The notes under the pieces were generated by a model. The model had not been told where the DNA came from and did no database searches. It saw only the letters and a program-made list of their open reading frames with translations. This document shows, in pieces, positions 43,142 to 51,558 of a DNA stretch of 64,000 bases. Numbering within the stretch: position 1 is the first letter of the stretch; every line of letters begins with the position of its first letter. The stretch is from the NCBI RefSeq assembly GCF_011947195.1, contig NZ_JAATVY010000005.1, positions 62,001-126,000 on the forward strand, given 5' to 3'. Origin of the DNA: Planosporangium thailandense (lineage in GTDB: Bacteria; Actinomycetota; Actinomycetes; Mycobacteriales; Micromonosporaceae). Position numbers and translations under genes: made by a program.

Positions 43142-43705
43142 GTGACCGCATTGCCTGGTGTCCTCGGTGAGCCCATCCGCTTCGTGCTGAACTGGGGCCG
43201 CCGGTACTCGCTGTGGGTCTTCAACTTCGGGCTGGCCTGCTGCGCCATCGAGTTCATCGCCACCTCGATGGGGCGGCACGACTTCATCCGGCTCGGGGTC
43301 ATCCCGTTCGCCCACGGGCCGCGCCAGGCCGACCTCATGGTGGTCTCCGGGACGGTCACCGACAAGATGGCACCCGCGATCAAGCGGCTCTACGACCAGA
43401 TGCCCGAGCCCAAGTACGTGATCAGCTTCGGTTCGTGCAGCAACTGCGGCGGACCGTACTGGGACTCGTACTCCGTGACCAAGGGCGTCGATCAGATCAT
43501 CCCGGTCGACGTCTACGTGCCCGGCTGCCCGCCGCGCCCGGAGGCGCTGCTGCACGGCATCCTGCGCCTCCAGGAGAAGATCGCCGGCGAGCAGGCCGGC
43601 GTGGGCGGGGTCGCCCGCCCCGACCTGGGGGTGGCCACCGAACGGAAGGTCCAGCGGGACGTGGCGGCGCTGTCCGCGCCGCCGGTACGCCCGCCGCAGC
43701 CATAG
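43142..43705 (+). CDS. nuoB: NADH-quinone oxidoreductase subunit B (NuoB), isolated
   Basis: 188 residues. Ligands of the N2 4Fe-4S cluster are all present: Cys33 and Cys34 (GLACCAIEF), Cys99 (FGSCSNCGG) and Cys129 ([12 protein letters not shown]). The ending is longer and basic. GTG 43142 lacks a strong ribosome-binding site. It carries the terminal cluster near the quinone site, which needs NuoD. Neither nuoA nor nuoD is beside it: the upstream gene is a reversed gamma-glutamyltransferase and the next nuo gene (nuoC) is 2 kb away beyond an ECF sigma cassette. Confidence 0.94.
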   Translation: MTALPGVLGEPIRFVLNWGRRYSLWVFNFGLACCAIEFIATSMGRHDFIRLGVIPFAHGPRQADLMVVSGTVTDKMAPAIKRLYDQMPEPKYVISFGSCSNCGGPYWDSYSVTKGVDQIIPVDVYVPGCPPRPEALLHGILRLQEKIAGEQAGVGGVARPDLGVATERKVQRDVAALSAPPVRPPQP

Positions 43706-43711
43706 TCGGGC

Positions 43712-43738
43712 GCGGGCGGCCCCGCCGGGACCGCCCGC
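43712..43738. terminator. Nested GC hairpin after nuoB
   Basis: GCGGGCGG pairs with CCGCCCGC, with an inner CCC/GGG stem. It lies 6 bases after the nuoB stop and 27 bases before the end of the convergent gene. Confidence 0.65.
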
Positions 43739-43764
43739 ACCATCCTGCCGAGGTGGCGTGGTGA

Positions 43765-45012
43765 TCAGTCGACGCGGCTGACCTTGAGGGCCGCGCTGTT
43801 GTTGGTGTCGGCGGGCGACTCCGTTAGTGACGTCCCGCTTGCCGCCAGCATCGTCACCTCGGCGCTCCAGGTCGCGTCGGAGCGCGGTGCGGTCGGGATC
43901 ACCTGGTCGTTGGCCTGAGGCGAGTCGAACTGGAACGTGTACGTCACCGATGCGCCGGGAGCGAGCGGCGTGAGATCGCGGCAGCCGAGAGCCTTGGCGG
44001 AGCCCGTACCGCCGTACTCGCACTTGCCGAGGTTCGTGAACGTCTCGACGGCCGCGGGCTGACTGCCGTTGACGTAGGGGGACACGGTCAGATCCATCCC
44101 TTGTACGGTGAACGGTCCGACGTTGCGGACAGTGACGGTCGTGCTGCCGTGCCGTACGCCGTTCGACAGCGGGCCGAGCGTGACGTCCGTCGCGGTGATC
44201 GACAGATCGGGTCGCCTGGGGAACGCGGTCGGGCCGTCGACCTGGTGGAAGCGCTGGCCGTCCCAGGCGTACCGGCGCCACTGGTGGATGACCTGATCCT
44301 GGTGGACGCCGCAGCACACGGATACGTCGCCGACCTGGACGCTTACCGACCCGTCGGCCTCTCCGCGCACGTCGAACATGTGCTGGATGCTCGCGTCCTC
44401 CCTGACCACCTGGCCCAGCGTGACGATGTCGCCTGCGGAGTTCCGGTCGAACACGGCCACCTGGTAGTCGACCCGGGCGAGGGCGCAGCCCAGCAGCGCG
44501 ACCGTCTCCTGCGCGCCGTCGTGGTCGACGTCCGCGTAGACCACCTTCCAGATCATCGTGACCGCGGTGTGGTCGTTGACCTGCCTGGTCTGACCGCCCG
44601 TGAACTTCTGTCGCTTCGTGGCGCACTGGTTGCCCTGCGCCGGCCAGGCCGGTATGTCGAGGGTGGCGTCGCCCAGTTCGTCGGGGCTGATCTTCCCGTC
44701 CGGCGCGGGCGGGGCGGTCGACGCGGACGCGGACGGCGACGCCGACGGCGAGGCGGACGCGCTGGGCGAGGTCGACAGGCTCGGCCGGACCGCCGGCGGC
44801 CCGCTGTCGGACCGGCCGACGAGCGCGTACGCGGCGACGGGTACGGCGAGGACCAGCGCGGCCATCGCTCCGATCACGCCGGCTCGGGTGGCGCGCCGGC
44901 GACGGGCGATGGCCCGTACCCCGGCGACGTCCTGTGGCGGTACCGCCGTGAGCGCGTCGGTGTGGAACTGGGAGAACGCCTCCCGGAGCGTCAGATCGTC
45001 GAACTCAGACAT
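43765..45012 (-). CDS. Membrane-anchored protein paired with ECF sigma (anti-sigma-like)
   Basis: 415 residues. A short cytoplasmic N-terminus (FDDLTLREAFSQFHTDALTA) precedes one helix (AGVIGAMAALVLAVPVAAYA), a Ser/Pro/Ala repeat (SPSASASPSAS), and a large exterior. The exterior holds an integrin-like segment (VVYADVDHDGAQETVALLG) and a CARDB-like beta domain (LSITATDVTLGPLSNGVRHG; TVTVRNVGPF) with several Cys. The ATG overlaps the sigma stop, and GGAGG precedes it, so it is coupled. It likely restrains the sigma factor and senses an envelope signal; it lacks a recognisable zinc anti-sigma motif. Confidence 0.78.
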   Translation of the reverse strand: MSEFDDLTLREAFSQFHTDALTAVPPQDVAGVRAIARRRRATRAGVIGAMAALVLAVPVAAYALVGRSDSGPPAVRPSLSTSPSASASPSASPSASASTAPPAPDGKISPDELGDATLDIPAWPAQGNQCATKRQKFTGGQTRQVNDHTAVTMIWKVVYADVDHDGAQETVALLGCALARVDYQVAVFDRNSAGDIVTLGQVVREDASIQHMFDVRGEADGSVSVQVGDVSVCCGVHQDQVIHQWRRYAWDGQRFHQVDGPTAFPRRPDLSITATDVTLGPLSNGVRHGSTTVTVRNVGPFTVQGMDLTVSPYVNGSQPAAVETFTNLGKCEYGGTGSAKALGCRDLTPLAPGASVTYTFQFDSPQANDQVIPTAPRSDATWSAEVTMLAASGTSLTESPADTNNSAALKVSRVD

Positions 45013-45586
45013 CGGGTACCTCCGCGCGGGGGTCAGCCAGGGCGGCGGCCAGGGCCGCCCGGCCACGGTGCAGCCAGGACTTCACGGTTCCGGCGGCGAC
45101 GCCTTCCTGGGCGGCGATGTCGGCCACGGACATGTCGGAGAGGTAGTGCAGGATCACCGCGCGCCGCTGCGTCGCGGGGAGCGTCGCCAGGGCGGCGGCC
45201 AGGGCGACGCGGTCGGGGGTGGGGCCGTTCACGTGCTCCTCCCGCTGCCTGCGGGCGAACGCGCGGAAGGTGCGTAGCTGCCGCCACCGGCTGGTGGCGA
45301 GGTTCCAGGCCACCCGGCGCACCCAGGCGGTCGGATCGTCGTAGGTGCGCAGCTTCTCCCAGCGCGGTAGCGCCCGGGCGAACGCCTCCTGCACCACGTC
45401 CTGCGCCTGTGCCATGTCGCCGGTGTACGCGTACAGCTGCACGATGAGCCGGTCGAAGTGGGCCGCGTAGAACTGGTCGAAGCTGACCGCCGGCTCGGCG
45501 GTCGTCGCACGGCGTACCGGCCCCAGCCGTGCGGCCGGCCCCGCGTCCGGTCCGCCACCCTCGGCGGCGAACTGCATAGTGGTCAT
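45005..45586 (-). CDS. SigE-family ECF RNA polymerase sigma factor
   Basis: 193 residues. Region 2: FDQFYAAHFDRLIVQLYAYT, DVVQEAFARALPRWEKLRTY and WVRRVAWNLATSRWRQLR. Region 4: LATLPATQRRAVILHYLSDM, VADIAAQEGVAAGTVKSWLH and RGRAALAAAL. This matches the actinobacterial SigE family. ATG 45586 has GGGGAGGACC upstream. The gene runs opposite to the nuo genes on either side, dividing nuoB from nuoC, and overlaps its partner by 8 bases. Confidence 0.92.
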   Translation of the reverse strand: MTTMQFAAEGGGPDAGPAARLGPVRRATTAEPAVSFDQFYAAHFDRLIVQLYAYTGDMAQAQDVVQEAFARALPRWEKLRTYDDPTAWVRRVAWNLATSRWRQLRTFRAFARRQREEHVNGPTPDRVALAAALATLPATQRRAVILHYLSDMSVADIAAQEGVAAGTVKSWLHRGRAALAAALADPRAEVPDV

Positions 45587-45758
45587 CCTCGGTCCTCCCC
45601 GGGAAGCTCGTCGAGCCAGACACGCACGCCGCACCCGATCGGTTGCGGTGGATCCGGCTGCGCACCGGCCCCGCTCGGCCGCCGACGGGCCGGGTCGGCA
45701 CATCGGAACGCGGGATAGCGATGCCGTCGGCGGCGTCGGCGGCCCATAGGATCGGCGC

Positions 45759-46475
45759 ATGACACCGGAAGAAGTGGGCGCCCGGATGTCGGGACTGCTG
45801 GGTGGAGACGGCGACGACGCGCCCGTCGTCTCCGTCTCCGGTGGCAACGGCTGGGCGCGGGGCACCGTCGACGTGCCGCCGTCCCGCTGGCACGACGCCC
45901 TGCGGGCCGCCCGCGACGACGCCGAGCTCGGATGCGACTTCTTCGACTGGCTGTCGGCCGTCGACGAGCTGGACGCGGGCTTCCGGGTGGTGGCTCATCT
46001 GTGGTCGACCACGCGGCGGCACGGCGTCCTCGTCCGGACGCTGATCGGCGGGGACGCGCCCGCGATCGCGTCGGTGGTGGATCTCTACCCGGGCGCGGCG
46101 TGGCACGAGCGCGAGACCCACGAGATGTTCGGCATCGACTTTCCCGGCCACCCGGGGTTGACACCCCTGCTGCTGCCCCCGGAGTTCGAAGGCCACCCGC
46201 TGCGCAAGGAGTTCGTGCTCGCCTCCCGGGTCGCCAAGCCCTGGCCCGGTGCCAAGGAGCCGGGAGAGAGCCACGACACGACGGCCGCGAAGCGCCAGCC
46301 GATGCGGCCACCCGGCGTGCCCGAGCCGGGTACGTGGGGGCCGCACGCCGGCGAGGAGCCCGCCCGGCCCGCACGCGCGCCGCGCGAACGTCCGGCGCGG
46401 CCCGCACCTGGCCGGGCCGAACGGCCGGAGCGCCCGGAGGCGGACGGCGGCGCCGGCCCGGACGGGGAGTCCTGA
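45759..46475 (+). CDS. nuoC: NADH-quinone oxidoreductase subunit C (NuoC)
   Basis: 238 residues. The NuoC domain includes CDFFDWLSAVDELDAGFRVV, the highly conserved AWHERETHEMFGIDFPGHPG and PLRKEF (here HPLRKEFVLAS). After residue 150 the protein becomes Pro/Arg-rich (RPARAPRERPARPAPGRAER), a tail I do not know from standard NuoC. There is no NuoD fusion: the frame ends at 46475 and nuoH follows one base later. nuoC and nuoH are co-transcribed. Confidence 0.92.
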   Translation: MTPEEVGARMSGLLGGDGDDAPVVSVSGGNGWARGTVDVPPSRWHDALRAARDDAELGCDFFDWLSAVDELDAGFRVVAHLWSTTRRHGVLVRTLIGGDAPAIASVVDLYPGAAWHERETHEMFGIDFPGHPGLTPLLLPPEFEGHPLRKEFVLASRVAKPWPGAKEPGESHDTTAAKRQPMRPPGVPEPGTWGPHAGEEPARPARAPRERPARPAPGRAERPERPEADGGAGPDGES

Positions 46476-46476
46476 C

Positions 46477-47439
46477 ATGCCTGTCTGGCTCGAGCTGGTG
46501 TTCCGCGTCGTCGCGGTGTTCGTCGCGTTCCTCACCCTGCCGCTGATCGTCGGCCAGACCGAACACAAGGTCATGGCGCACATGCAGGGCCGGCTCGGCC
46601 CGATGTACGCCGGGGCCTTCCACGGCTGGGCCCAGCTCGTGGCGGACGGGATCAAGTTCGTGCAGAAGGAGGACGTCACTCCCCGGGCGGCGGACCGGGC
46701 GGTCTTCCGGCTCGCCCCGATCGTGTCGCTGCTGCCGTACCTGCTGGTGCTGCTCGTCATCCCGCTCGGGCCGCACGGCCTGGTGGCCCAGCCGCTCGAC
46801 ATCGGGCTGTTCTTCGTACTGGCGGTCGTCGGGATCGGCGTGGTCGCGGTGCTCATGGCCGCCTGGTCGTCGGCCAACAAGTACGCGCTGCTCGGCGGTC
46901 TACGCGCGGCGGCTCAGCTGCTCGGGTACGAGCTGCCGTTCGTCCTGGCGGCGGCAAGCGTGGCGATGGCGGCCGGCACGCTGAGCCTGTCCGGCATCGT
47001 GCGCGCCTGGCAGCCGTGGTGGCTGGTGTGGCAGCTGCCGGCTCTGCTGATCTTCTTCACCGCTGGCCTGGCCGAGATCCGCCGCCCCCCGTTCGACATG
47101 CCGATCGCCGAGTCCGAGCTGGTCTTCGGTTACCTGACCGAGTACACCGGGCTGCGGTTCGCGTTCTTTCTGCTCGCCGAGTACGTCGGGATCGTGGTCG
47201 TCGCCGCGCTCACCACGGTGCTGTTCCTCGGGGGTTGGCGGGGCCCGTTCGCCGACGCCCAGCTCGGCTGGCTGTGGACGCTGCTGAAGGTGTTCGTCGT
47301 CTCGTTCGTGATCATCTGGGTCCGGGTGTCGTACCCCCGGCTGCGCGAGGACCAGCTGCAGCGGCTCTGCTGGCTGGTGCTCGTACCGTTGGCGCTCGGC
47401 CAGCTGCTGCTGACCGCCGCCGTGAAACTGATGATCTGA
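46477..47439 (+). CDS. nuoH: NADH-quinone oxidoreductase subunit H (NuoH)
   Basis: 320 residues, about eight helices. Conserved segments: ADGIKFVQKEDVTPRAADRA, GYELPFVLAAASVAM, and the FDMPIAESELVFGYLTEYTG loop near the quinone channel. GRLGPMYAGAFHG differs from the usual GPN-type sequence. NuoH links the quinone site to the proton-pumping arm. It begins one base after the nuoC stop with GGGGAG upstream. After it a gene on the opposite strand (Uma2) interrupts the cluster. Confidence 0.93.
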   Translation: MPVWLELVFRVVAVFVAFLTLPLIVGQTEHKVMAHMQGRLGPMYAGAFHGWAQLVADGIKFVQKEDVTPRAADRAVFRLAPIVSLLPYLLVLLVIPLGPHGLVAQPLDIGLFFVLAVVGIGVVAVLMAAWSSANKYALLGGLRAAAQLLGYELPFVLAAASVAMAAGTLSLSGIVRAWQPWWLVWQLPALLIFFTAGLAEIRRPPFDMPIAESELVFGYLTEYTGLRFAFFLLAEYVGIVVVAALTTVLFLGGWRGPFADAQLGWLWTLLKVFVVSFVIIWVRVSYPRLREDQLQRLCWLVLVPLALGQLLLTAAVKLMI

Positions 47440-47442
47440 ACG

Positions 47443-48006
47443 TCAGGGTGTGATCTCGTCGATCGGAATCTTGATCGGCCACGGCACCGGGACGTCGATC
47501 GTGTTCCGGAACTCGCCGGTCAGCCGGTAGACCTCCTCGACGAGGTCGAGCCGGTAGGTCGAGACCTCGATGCCGCCGTCGGTCTCCACGCGCCAGTAGT
47601 ACGGGATCCCGGCGGCGGCGTACAGCGCGGGCTTGGTGATGCGGTCCATCAGCAGCGACGTGGGCGCGACGACCTCGATGGCGATCAGGATCTCGCGGGG
47701 TACCAGCCACCGGGACGGGTCGACACACCGGTCGCCGATGACCACCGCCACGTCGGGGATGAAGCACCGCTGGTCGCCGAAGCGGACCGTGACGCCCTGG
47801 GTGACGCTGTGACCGGGTGGGCAGAGGACGCCCATCCGCGTGCCCAGCAGCGCGCCGACCGCCTCGTGGAACGGGCCGGGCGCCGGTTCGACGAGCACCA
47901 CGCCATCGATCAACTCCCGCCGGTGCCCGCTCGGGGCCAACCGGCGAAGGTCCTCAGCGGTCCAGCCGGCAGGCGGCGGATCGGCCCAGTCGGTCGGTGA
48001 CGTCAT
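47443..48006 (-). CDS. Uma2-family putative endonuclease (DUF820)
   Basis: 187 residues. PD-(D/E)XK-like fold: RRELIDGVVLVEPA, FIPDVAVVIGDR, REILIAIEVVAPTS with the downstream Lys (ITKPALYAAAGIPYYWRVE). Uma2 genes are common and multi-copy in actinobacteria and cyanobacteria; function is unsettled, with mobile or selfish spread suggested. It lies reversed between nuoH and nuoI, ending 4 bases from the nuoH stop, so it has invaded or been left in the nuo cluster. Confidence 0.9.
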   Translation of the reverse strand: MTSPTDWADPPPAGWTAEDLRRLAPSGHRRELIDGVVLVEPAPGPFHEAVGALLGTRMGVLCPPGHSVTQGVTVRFGDQRCFIPDVAVVIGDRCVDPSRWLVPREILIAIEVVAPTSLLMDRITKPALYAAAGIPYYWRVETDGGIEVSTYRLDLVEEVYRLTGEFRNTIDVPVPWPIKIPIDEITP

Positions 48007-48083
48007 AGGACTCGCACGCTACTCCCTGGTCGTACGGTGGGTGCGGCTCGCATCCGGCGTGGTTGTGCGGGCAGGATGGGTGC

Positions 48084-48692
48084 ATGAGCGGTGTACCAGG
48101 AGGCGGGCTGGCCAAGGGTCTGGCGGTCACGTTGAAGACGATGACCAAGAGGGCACATACCCACCAGTACCCGGATGTAGAGCCCGACCTGCCACCGCGC
48201 TCCCGTGGCGTCATCGCGCTGCTGGAGGAGAACTGCACCGTCTGCATGCTGTGCGCCCGGGAGTGCCCCGACTGGTGCATCTACATCGACTCCCACAAGG
48301 AGGAGGTCGTCGTTCCGGGCGCGGCCCGGCCGCGCCAGCGCAACGTGCTCGACCGGTTCGCGATCGACTATTCGCTGTGCATGTACTGCGGCATCTGCGT
48401 CGAGGTCTGCCCGTTCGACGCGCTGTACTGGTCGCCGGAGTTCGAGTACGCCGAGTACGACCTGCGCGACCTGTTGCACGAGAAGGACCGGCTGGGCGAG
48501 TGGATGCCCACCGTGCCCGCGCCGCCCGCGCACGACCCGAACGGCGAGCCGGCCAAGGAGGAGACGACGGCGGCGAAGAAGGCCGCCGCACCCGCGCGGA
48601 CCGCCGCGCCCCGGCCGGGACCCACAAGCGGACCGGGGCCCGCGAGTCGGCCGGGGCCGGCGGCTCCGCCCGCTGCTCCGCCGGCGGAGTGA
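48084..48692 (+). CDS. nuoI: NADH-quinone oxidoreductase subunit I (NuoI)
   Basis: 202 residues. Two 4Fe-4S clusters: [15 protein letters not shown] and [19 protein letters not shown] 48084 follows an AGGATGGG. The N-terminus (about 45 residues before the first Cys) is short. The C-terminal 55 residues are a Lys/Ala/Pro-rich tail ([18 protein letters not shown]) beyond the family's usual end. It passes electrons from the peripheral arm toward NuoB. Confidence 0.95.
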   Translation: MSGVPGGGLAKGLAVTLKTMTKRAHTHQYPDVEPDLPPRSRGVIALLEENCTVCMLCARECPDWCIYIDSHKEEVVVPGAARPRQRNVLDRFAIDYSLCMYCGICVEVCPFDALYWSPEFEYAEYDLRDLLHEKDRLGEWMPTVPAPPAHDPNGEPAKEETTAAKKAAAPARTAAPRPGPTSGPGPASRPGPAAPPAAPPAE

Positions 48693-48768
48693 TGATCATG
48701 ATCACTGCTTTCGCGAAGTAACGATCTCGAGGCACCGGCCGACTACCGGTTGATGGCAGGATGTCGCC

Positions 48769-49284
48769 ATGGGTATCGAGCCCGTGGACGTACTGCTCGC
48801 CGCGCTTGGCGCGATCGCGCTCGGCGCCGGCGCTCTCGTCGTCTCGACCCGCCACATCGTGCGCGCGGGCCTGTGGCTGGTCGTGGCGCTGGGGGCGATC
48901 GCCGGGCTCTACCTCGTCCTCACCGCCGAGCTGGTCGCCTGGGTGCAGGTGCTGCTCTACGTCGGAGCGGTCGTCGTGCTGCTGTTGTTCGCGGTGATGC
49001 TGACCCGCGCGCCGATCGGCGCCAGCGAGGACCTCGACCGGCCCCGCTGGGCCGGCCTGCTCGTCGGCGGCGGGGCGGGGCTGGGGCTGGCGGCGCTACT
49101 GATCGACGCGTACCGGTGGAGCCGGGTACCGCTGCCCGGGCAGGGGACCGGGGCCGCCCCGATCGGCACCGAGGTGTTCCGGACCTGGGTACTGCCGTTC
49201 GAGGTGCTGTCGGTGCTGCTCCTCGCGGCGCTGATCGGCGCGATCGTGGTGTCGCGCCCGGACATCGGCCGGCGGGAGAGCTGA
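48769..49284 (+). CDS. nuoJ: NADH-quinone oxidoreductase subunit J (NuoJ)
   Basis: 171 residues, five hydrophobic helices (VDVLLAALGAIALGAGALVV; GLWLVVALGAIAGLYLVLTA; WVQVLLYVGAVVVLLLFAVM). The conserved third helix contains the expected VGAVVVLLLFAVML. nuoK starts at the base after its stop. Part of the proton-pumping membrane arm. Confidence 0.93.
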   Translation: MGIEPVDVLLAALGAIALGAGALVVSTRHIVRAGLWLVVALGAIAGLYLVLTAELVAWVQVLLYVGAVVVLLLFAVMLTRAPIGASEDLDRPRWAGLLVGGGAGLGLAALLIDAYRWSRVPLPGQGTGAAPIGTEVFRTWVLPFEVLSVLLLAALIGAIVVSRPDIGRRES

Positions 49285-49659
49285 ATGCACCCGGTCATCC
49301 CGTACGTGGCCGCAGCCGGCCTGTTCGGCCTGGGCTGTTACGGCGTGGTCGTACGCCGCAACGCCGTCCTGCTGCTCATGGCCGTCGAGCTGATGCTCAA
49401 CGCGGTCAACCTGATCTTCGTCACCGCCGACGCGAACGTCCGCGCGGCGCTACCGCACAGCGGGCAGGTCTTCGCGCTGTTCGTCATCGTGCTGGCGACC
49501 GCCGAGATCGGCGTCGGCCTCGCGATCGTGCTCCAGCTGTACCGGCTGCGCCAGAGCGTCGCGGTCGACGAGGTGCCGCTGGGCGAGCGCAACGACGGCC
49601 CGGACCGCAACGGGCCCGCCCGGCACACCGCGCCCGGACCCGGTGGAGCCGCCCGATGA
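49285..49659 (+). CDS. nuoK: NADH-quinone oxidoreductase subunit K (NuoK)
   Basis: 124 residues, three helices. The two glutamates needed for proton transfer sit in VELMLNAVNLIFV and AEIGVGLAIVLQLYRL. The C-terminus has a short polar tail. The stop overlaps the nuoL start (ATGA), giving strong coupling. Homologue of mitochondrial ND4L. Confidence 0.93.
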   Translation: MHPVIPYVAAAGLFGLGCYGVVVRRNAVLLLMAVELMLNAVNLIFVTADANVRAALPHSGQVFALFVIVLATAEIGVGLAIVLQLYRLRQSVAVDEVPLGERNDGPDRNGPARHTAPGPGGAAR

Positions 49660-51521
49660 GCCCCGGCGCGCAGACGGCAGCGGGAGCGCTGCTTCCGGCC
49701 GTACCGTTTCTCGCCGCCCTGATCGGGCTGCTGGTGCCGAGGGCGTCGCGCGCGGTGGCCGCGGCCCTCGGGATCGTCGGCGCGGCGGTCGCGTTCGTCG
49801 TCGCGGTCGTCCTGGCCGTCGCCGTGCACGCGCCCGTGGAGACGTTCCGGCGCTGGGCCGACTTCGGCGATCTGCAGGTGACGATCGGCGTCCGACTCGA
49901 TCCGGTCGCGGCGCTGGTCGCGGTGGCCGTCGCGACCGTGGCGCTGGCCGTACAGATCTACTCGACCGCGTACCTGGCGGCCGACGACCGGTACCCGCCC
50001 TACGCCGCGCAGGTGAGCCTGTTCACCGCGGCGATGCTGCTGGTCGTCGTCGCCGGGGACCTGATCGAACTGCTGGTCGGGTGGGAGGTCATGGGCATCT
50101 GCTCGTACCTGCTCATCGGCCACGACCGGTGGCTGCCGGAAGCGCCCCGGGCGGCGGTCAAGGCGTTCCTGGTGACCCGGTTCGGTGACGTCGGCTTCCT
50201 GCTCGGCATCGCCCTGCTGGGGGTGAAGCTCGGCAGCTTCCGGATCACCGAGGTGCTGGCGGGCGCGTCGCGGCTGTCCGTCGGCGAACTGACCGTCATC
50301 ACGCTGCTGCTGCTCGCCGGGGTGGCCGGCAAGAGCGCGCAGTTCCCGCTGCACACGTGGCTGCCCGACGCGATGGCCGGCCCGACGCCGATCTCCGCCC
50401 TGATCCACGCGGCCACCATGGTCGCGGCCGGCGTGTACGTGGTGGCCCGGCTGTTCCCGCTGTTCGGCCGCGCGCCGGCGACCCTCGCGACGCTCGCCGT
50501 GGTCGCGGCGATCACGATGCTGCTCGGCGCCCTGGCCGCCTGCGCGCAGGACGACATCAAGCGGGTACTGGCCTGGTCGACGGTCAGCCAGATCGGGTAC
50601 ATGACCGCGGCGCTTTCGGTCGGCGCGCCCCCCGCCGCGCTGTTCCACCTGCTCACCCATGCCGCGTTCAAGGCGCTGCTGTTCCTCGCCGCCGGTGCGG
50701 TCATCCACGCGGTCGGCACCAACGCGATGGCCGCCCTGGGCGGCCTGCGCCGCCGCCTGCCGGTCACGTTCTGGAGCATGACGATCGGCCTCGCGGCCCT
50801 GGTCGGCGTGCCGCCCTTCGCCGGCTTCTGGAGCAAGGACGAGATCATCGCGGTCACCTGGGCCGGGCACTCCGGCGGCCCGGCCCCGGCCTGGGCCGCC
50901 TGGCTGGTGTGGGCCTCCGCCGTGCTCACCGTCGGCGTCACCGGCTGGTACGCGACGCGGCTGTGGCTGCGTACCTTCTTCGGCGCGCCGCGCGGACCGG
51001 CGGCCGAGCATCCGCACGAGCCGCCGGCGGCGATGTCCCTACCGGTGCTCGTGCTGGCGGTGCCGAGCGCGCTCCTCGGTTTCGTGGGGCTGGTACCGGG
51101 CTTCGTGCACCGGCTCGGCTTCGACCGTCCGGTCCAGCTGACCGTCGCCATGCTCGTTCCGCTGCTGTTCGCCGCGGCCGGGGTGGTGACCGCGTGGCTG
51201 CTGTGGCGGCGCGATCCGAGCGCCGACCCGGTCGCCGCCCTCGGCCCGGTCCGGCCGGTGCTCGCCGCGGCGTTCTACGTCGACGCCGTGCAGGACGCGC
51301 TGGTCGTACGCCCGGCGATCGCGTTGAGCCGGGCCGTGCGTCGCACCGACGAGACCGTCGTGGACGGCGCCGTCGAGGCCACCGGACGGGGCGCCGAGGA
51401 CCTCGGCGCGCTGCTGGGCCGCGCGCACCGCGCCGCGCTGCCCCGGGCGGCCACCGCCGTACTCGTCGCCGCCGTCCTGTTCGGACTGGCCGCCGCGATG
51501 ATCTTCGGAGGTGCCCGGTGA
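49656..51521 (+). CDS. nuoL: NADH-quinone oxidoreductase subunit L (NuoL)
   Basis: 621 residues. Antiporter-like subunit with about 15 helices. Signatures: LVGWEVMGICSYLLIGH (conserved Glu), AGKSAQFPLHTWLPDAMAG, TPISALIHAATMVAAGVYVV and FKALLFLAAGAVIHAVGTNA. A C-terminal helix and a terminal transmembrane segment (RAATAVLVAAVLFGLAAAMIF) are present. A longer frame from 48750 overlaps nuoJ and nuoK and is not the product. The stop overlaps a GTG that begins a 12-codon frame before nuoM. Confidence 0.95.
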   Translation: MSPGAQTAAGALLPAVPFLAALIGLLVPRASRAVAAALGIVGAAVAFVVAVVLAVAVHAPVETFRRWADFGDLQVTIGVRLDPVAALVAVAVATVALAVQIYSTAYLAADDRYPPYAAQVSLFTAAMLLVVVAGDLIELLVGWEVMGICSYLLIGHDRWLPEAPRAAVKAFLVTRFGDVGFLLGIALLGVKLGSFRITEVLAGASRLSVGELTVITLLLLAGVAGKSAQFPLHTWLPDAMAGPTPISALIHAATMVAAGVYVVARLFPLFGRAPATLATLAVVAAITMLLGALAACAQDDIKRVLAWSTVSQIGYMTAALSVGAPPAALFHLLTHAAFKALLFLAAGAVIHAVGTNAMAALGGLRRRLPVTFWSMTIGLAALVGVPPFAGFWSKDEIIAVTWAGHSGGPAPAWAAWLVWASAVLTVGVTGWYATRLWLRTFFGAPRGPAAEHPHEPPAAMSLPVLVLAVPSALLGFVGLVPGFVHRLGFDRPVQLTVAMLVPLLFAAAGVVTAWLLWRRDPSADPVAALGPVRPVLAAAFYVDAVQDALVVRPAIALSRAVRRTDETVVDGAVEATGRGAEDLGALLGRAHRAALPRAATAVLVAAVLFGLAAAMIFGGAR

Positions 51522-51558
51522 CCGTCGCAGCCGTCGTGGCCGGAGGTGCCCGGTGACC
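51506..51558 (+). repeat. 18-bp duplication of the nuoL end and nuoM start signals
   Basis: CGGAGGTGCCCGGTGACC occurs at 51506-51523 and 51541-51558. The first copy contains the nuoL stop. The second carries the nuoM ribosome-binding site and GTG. A 12-residue frame (VTVAAVVAGGAR, 51518-51556) joins them with GTGA overlaps on both sides. Confidence 0.8.
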
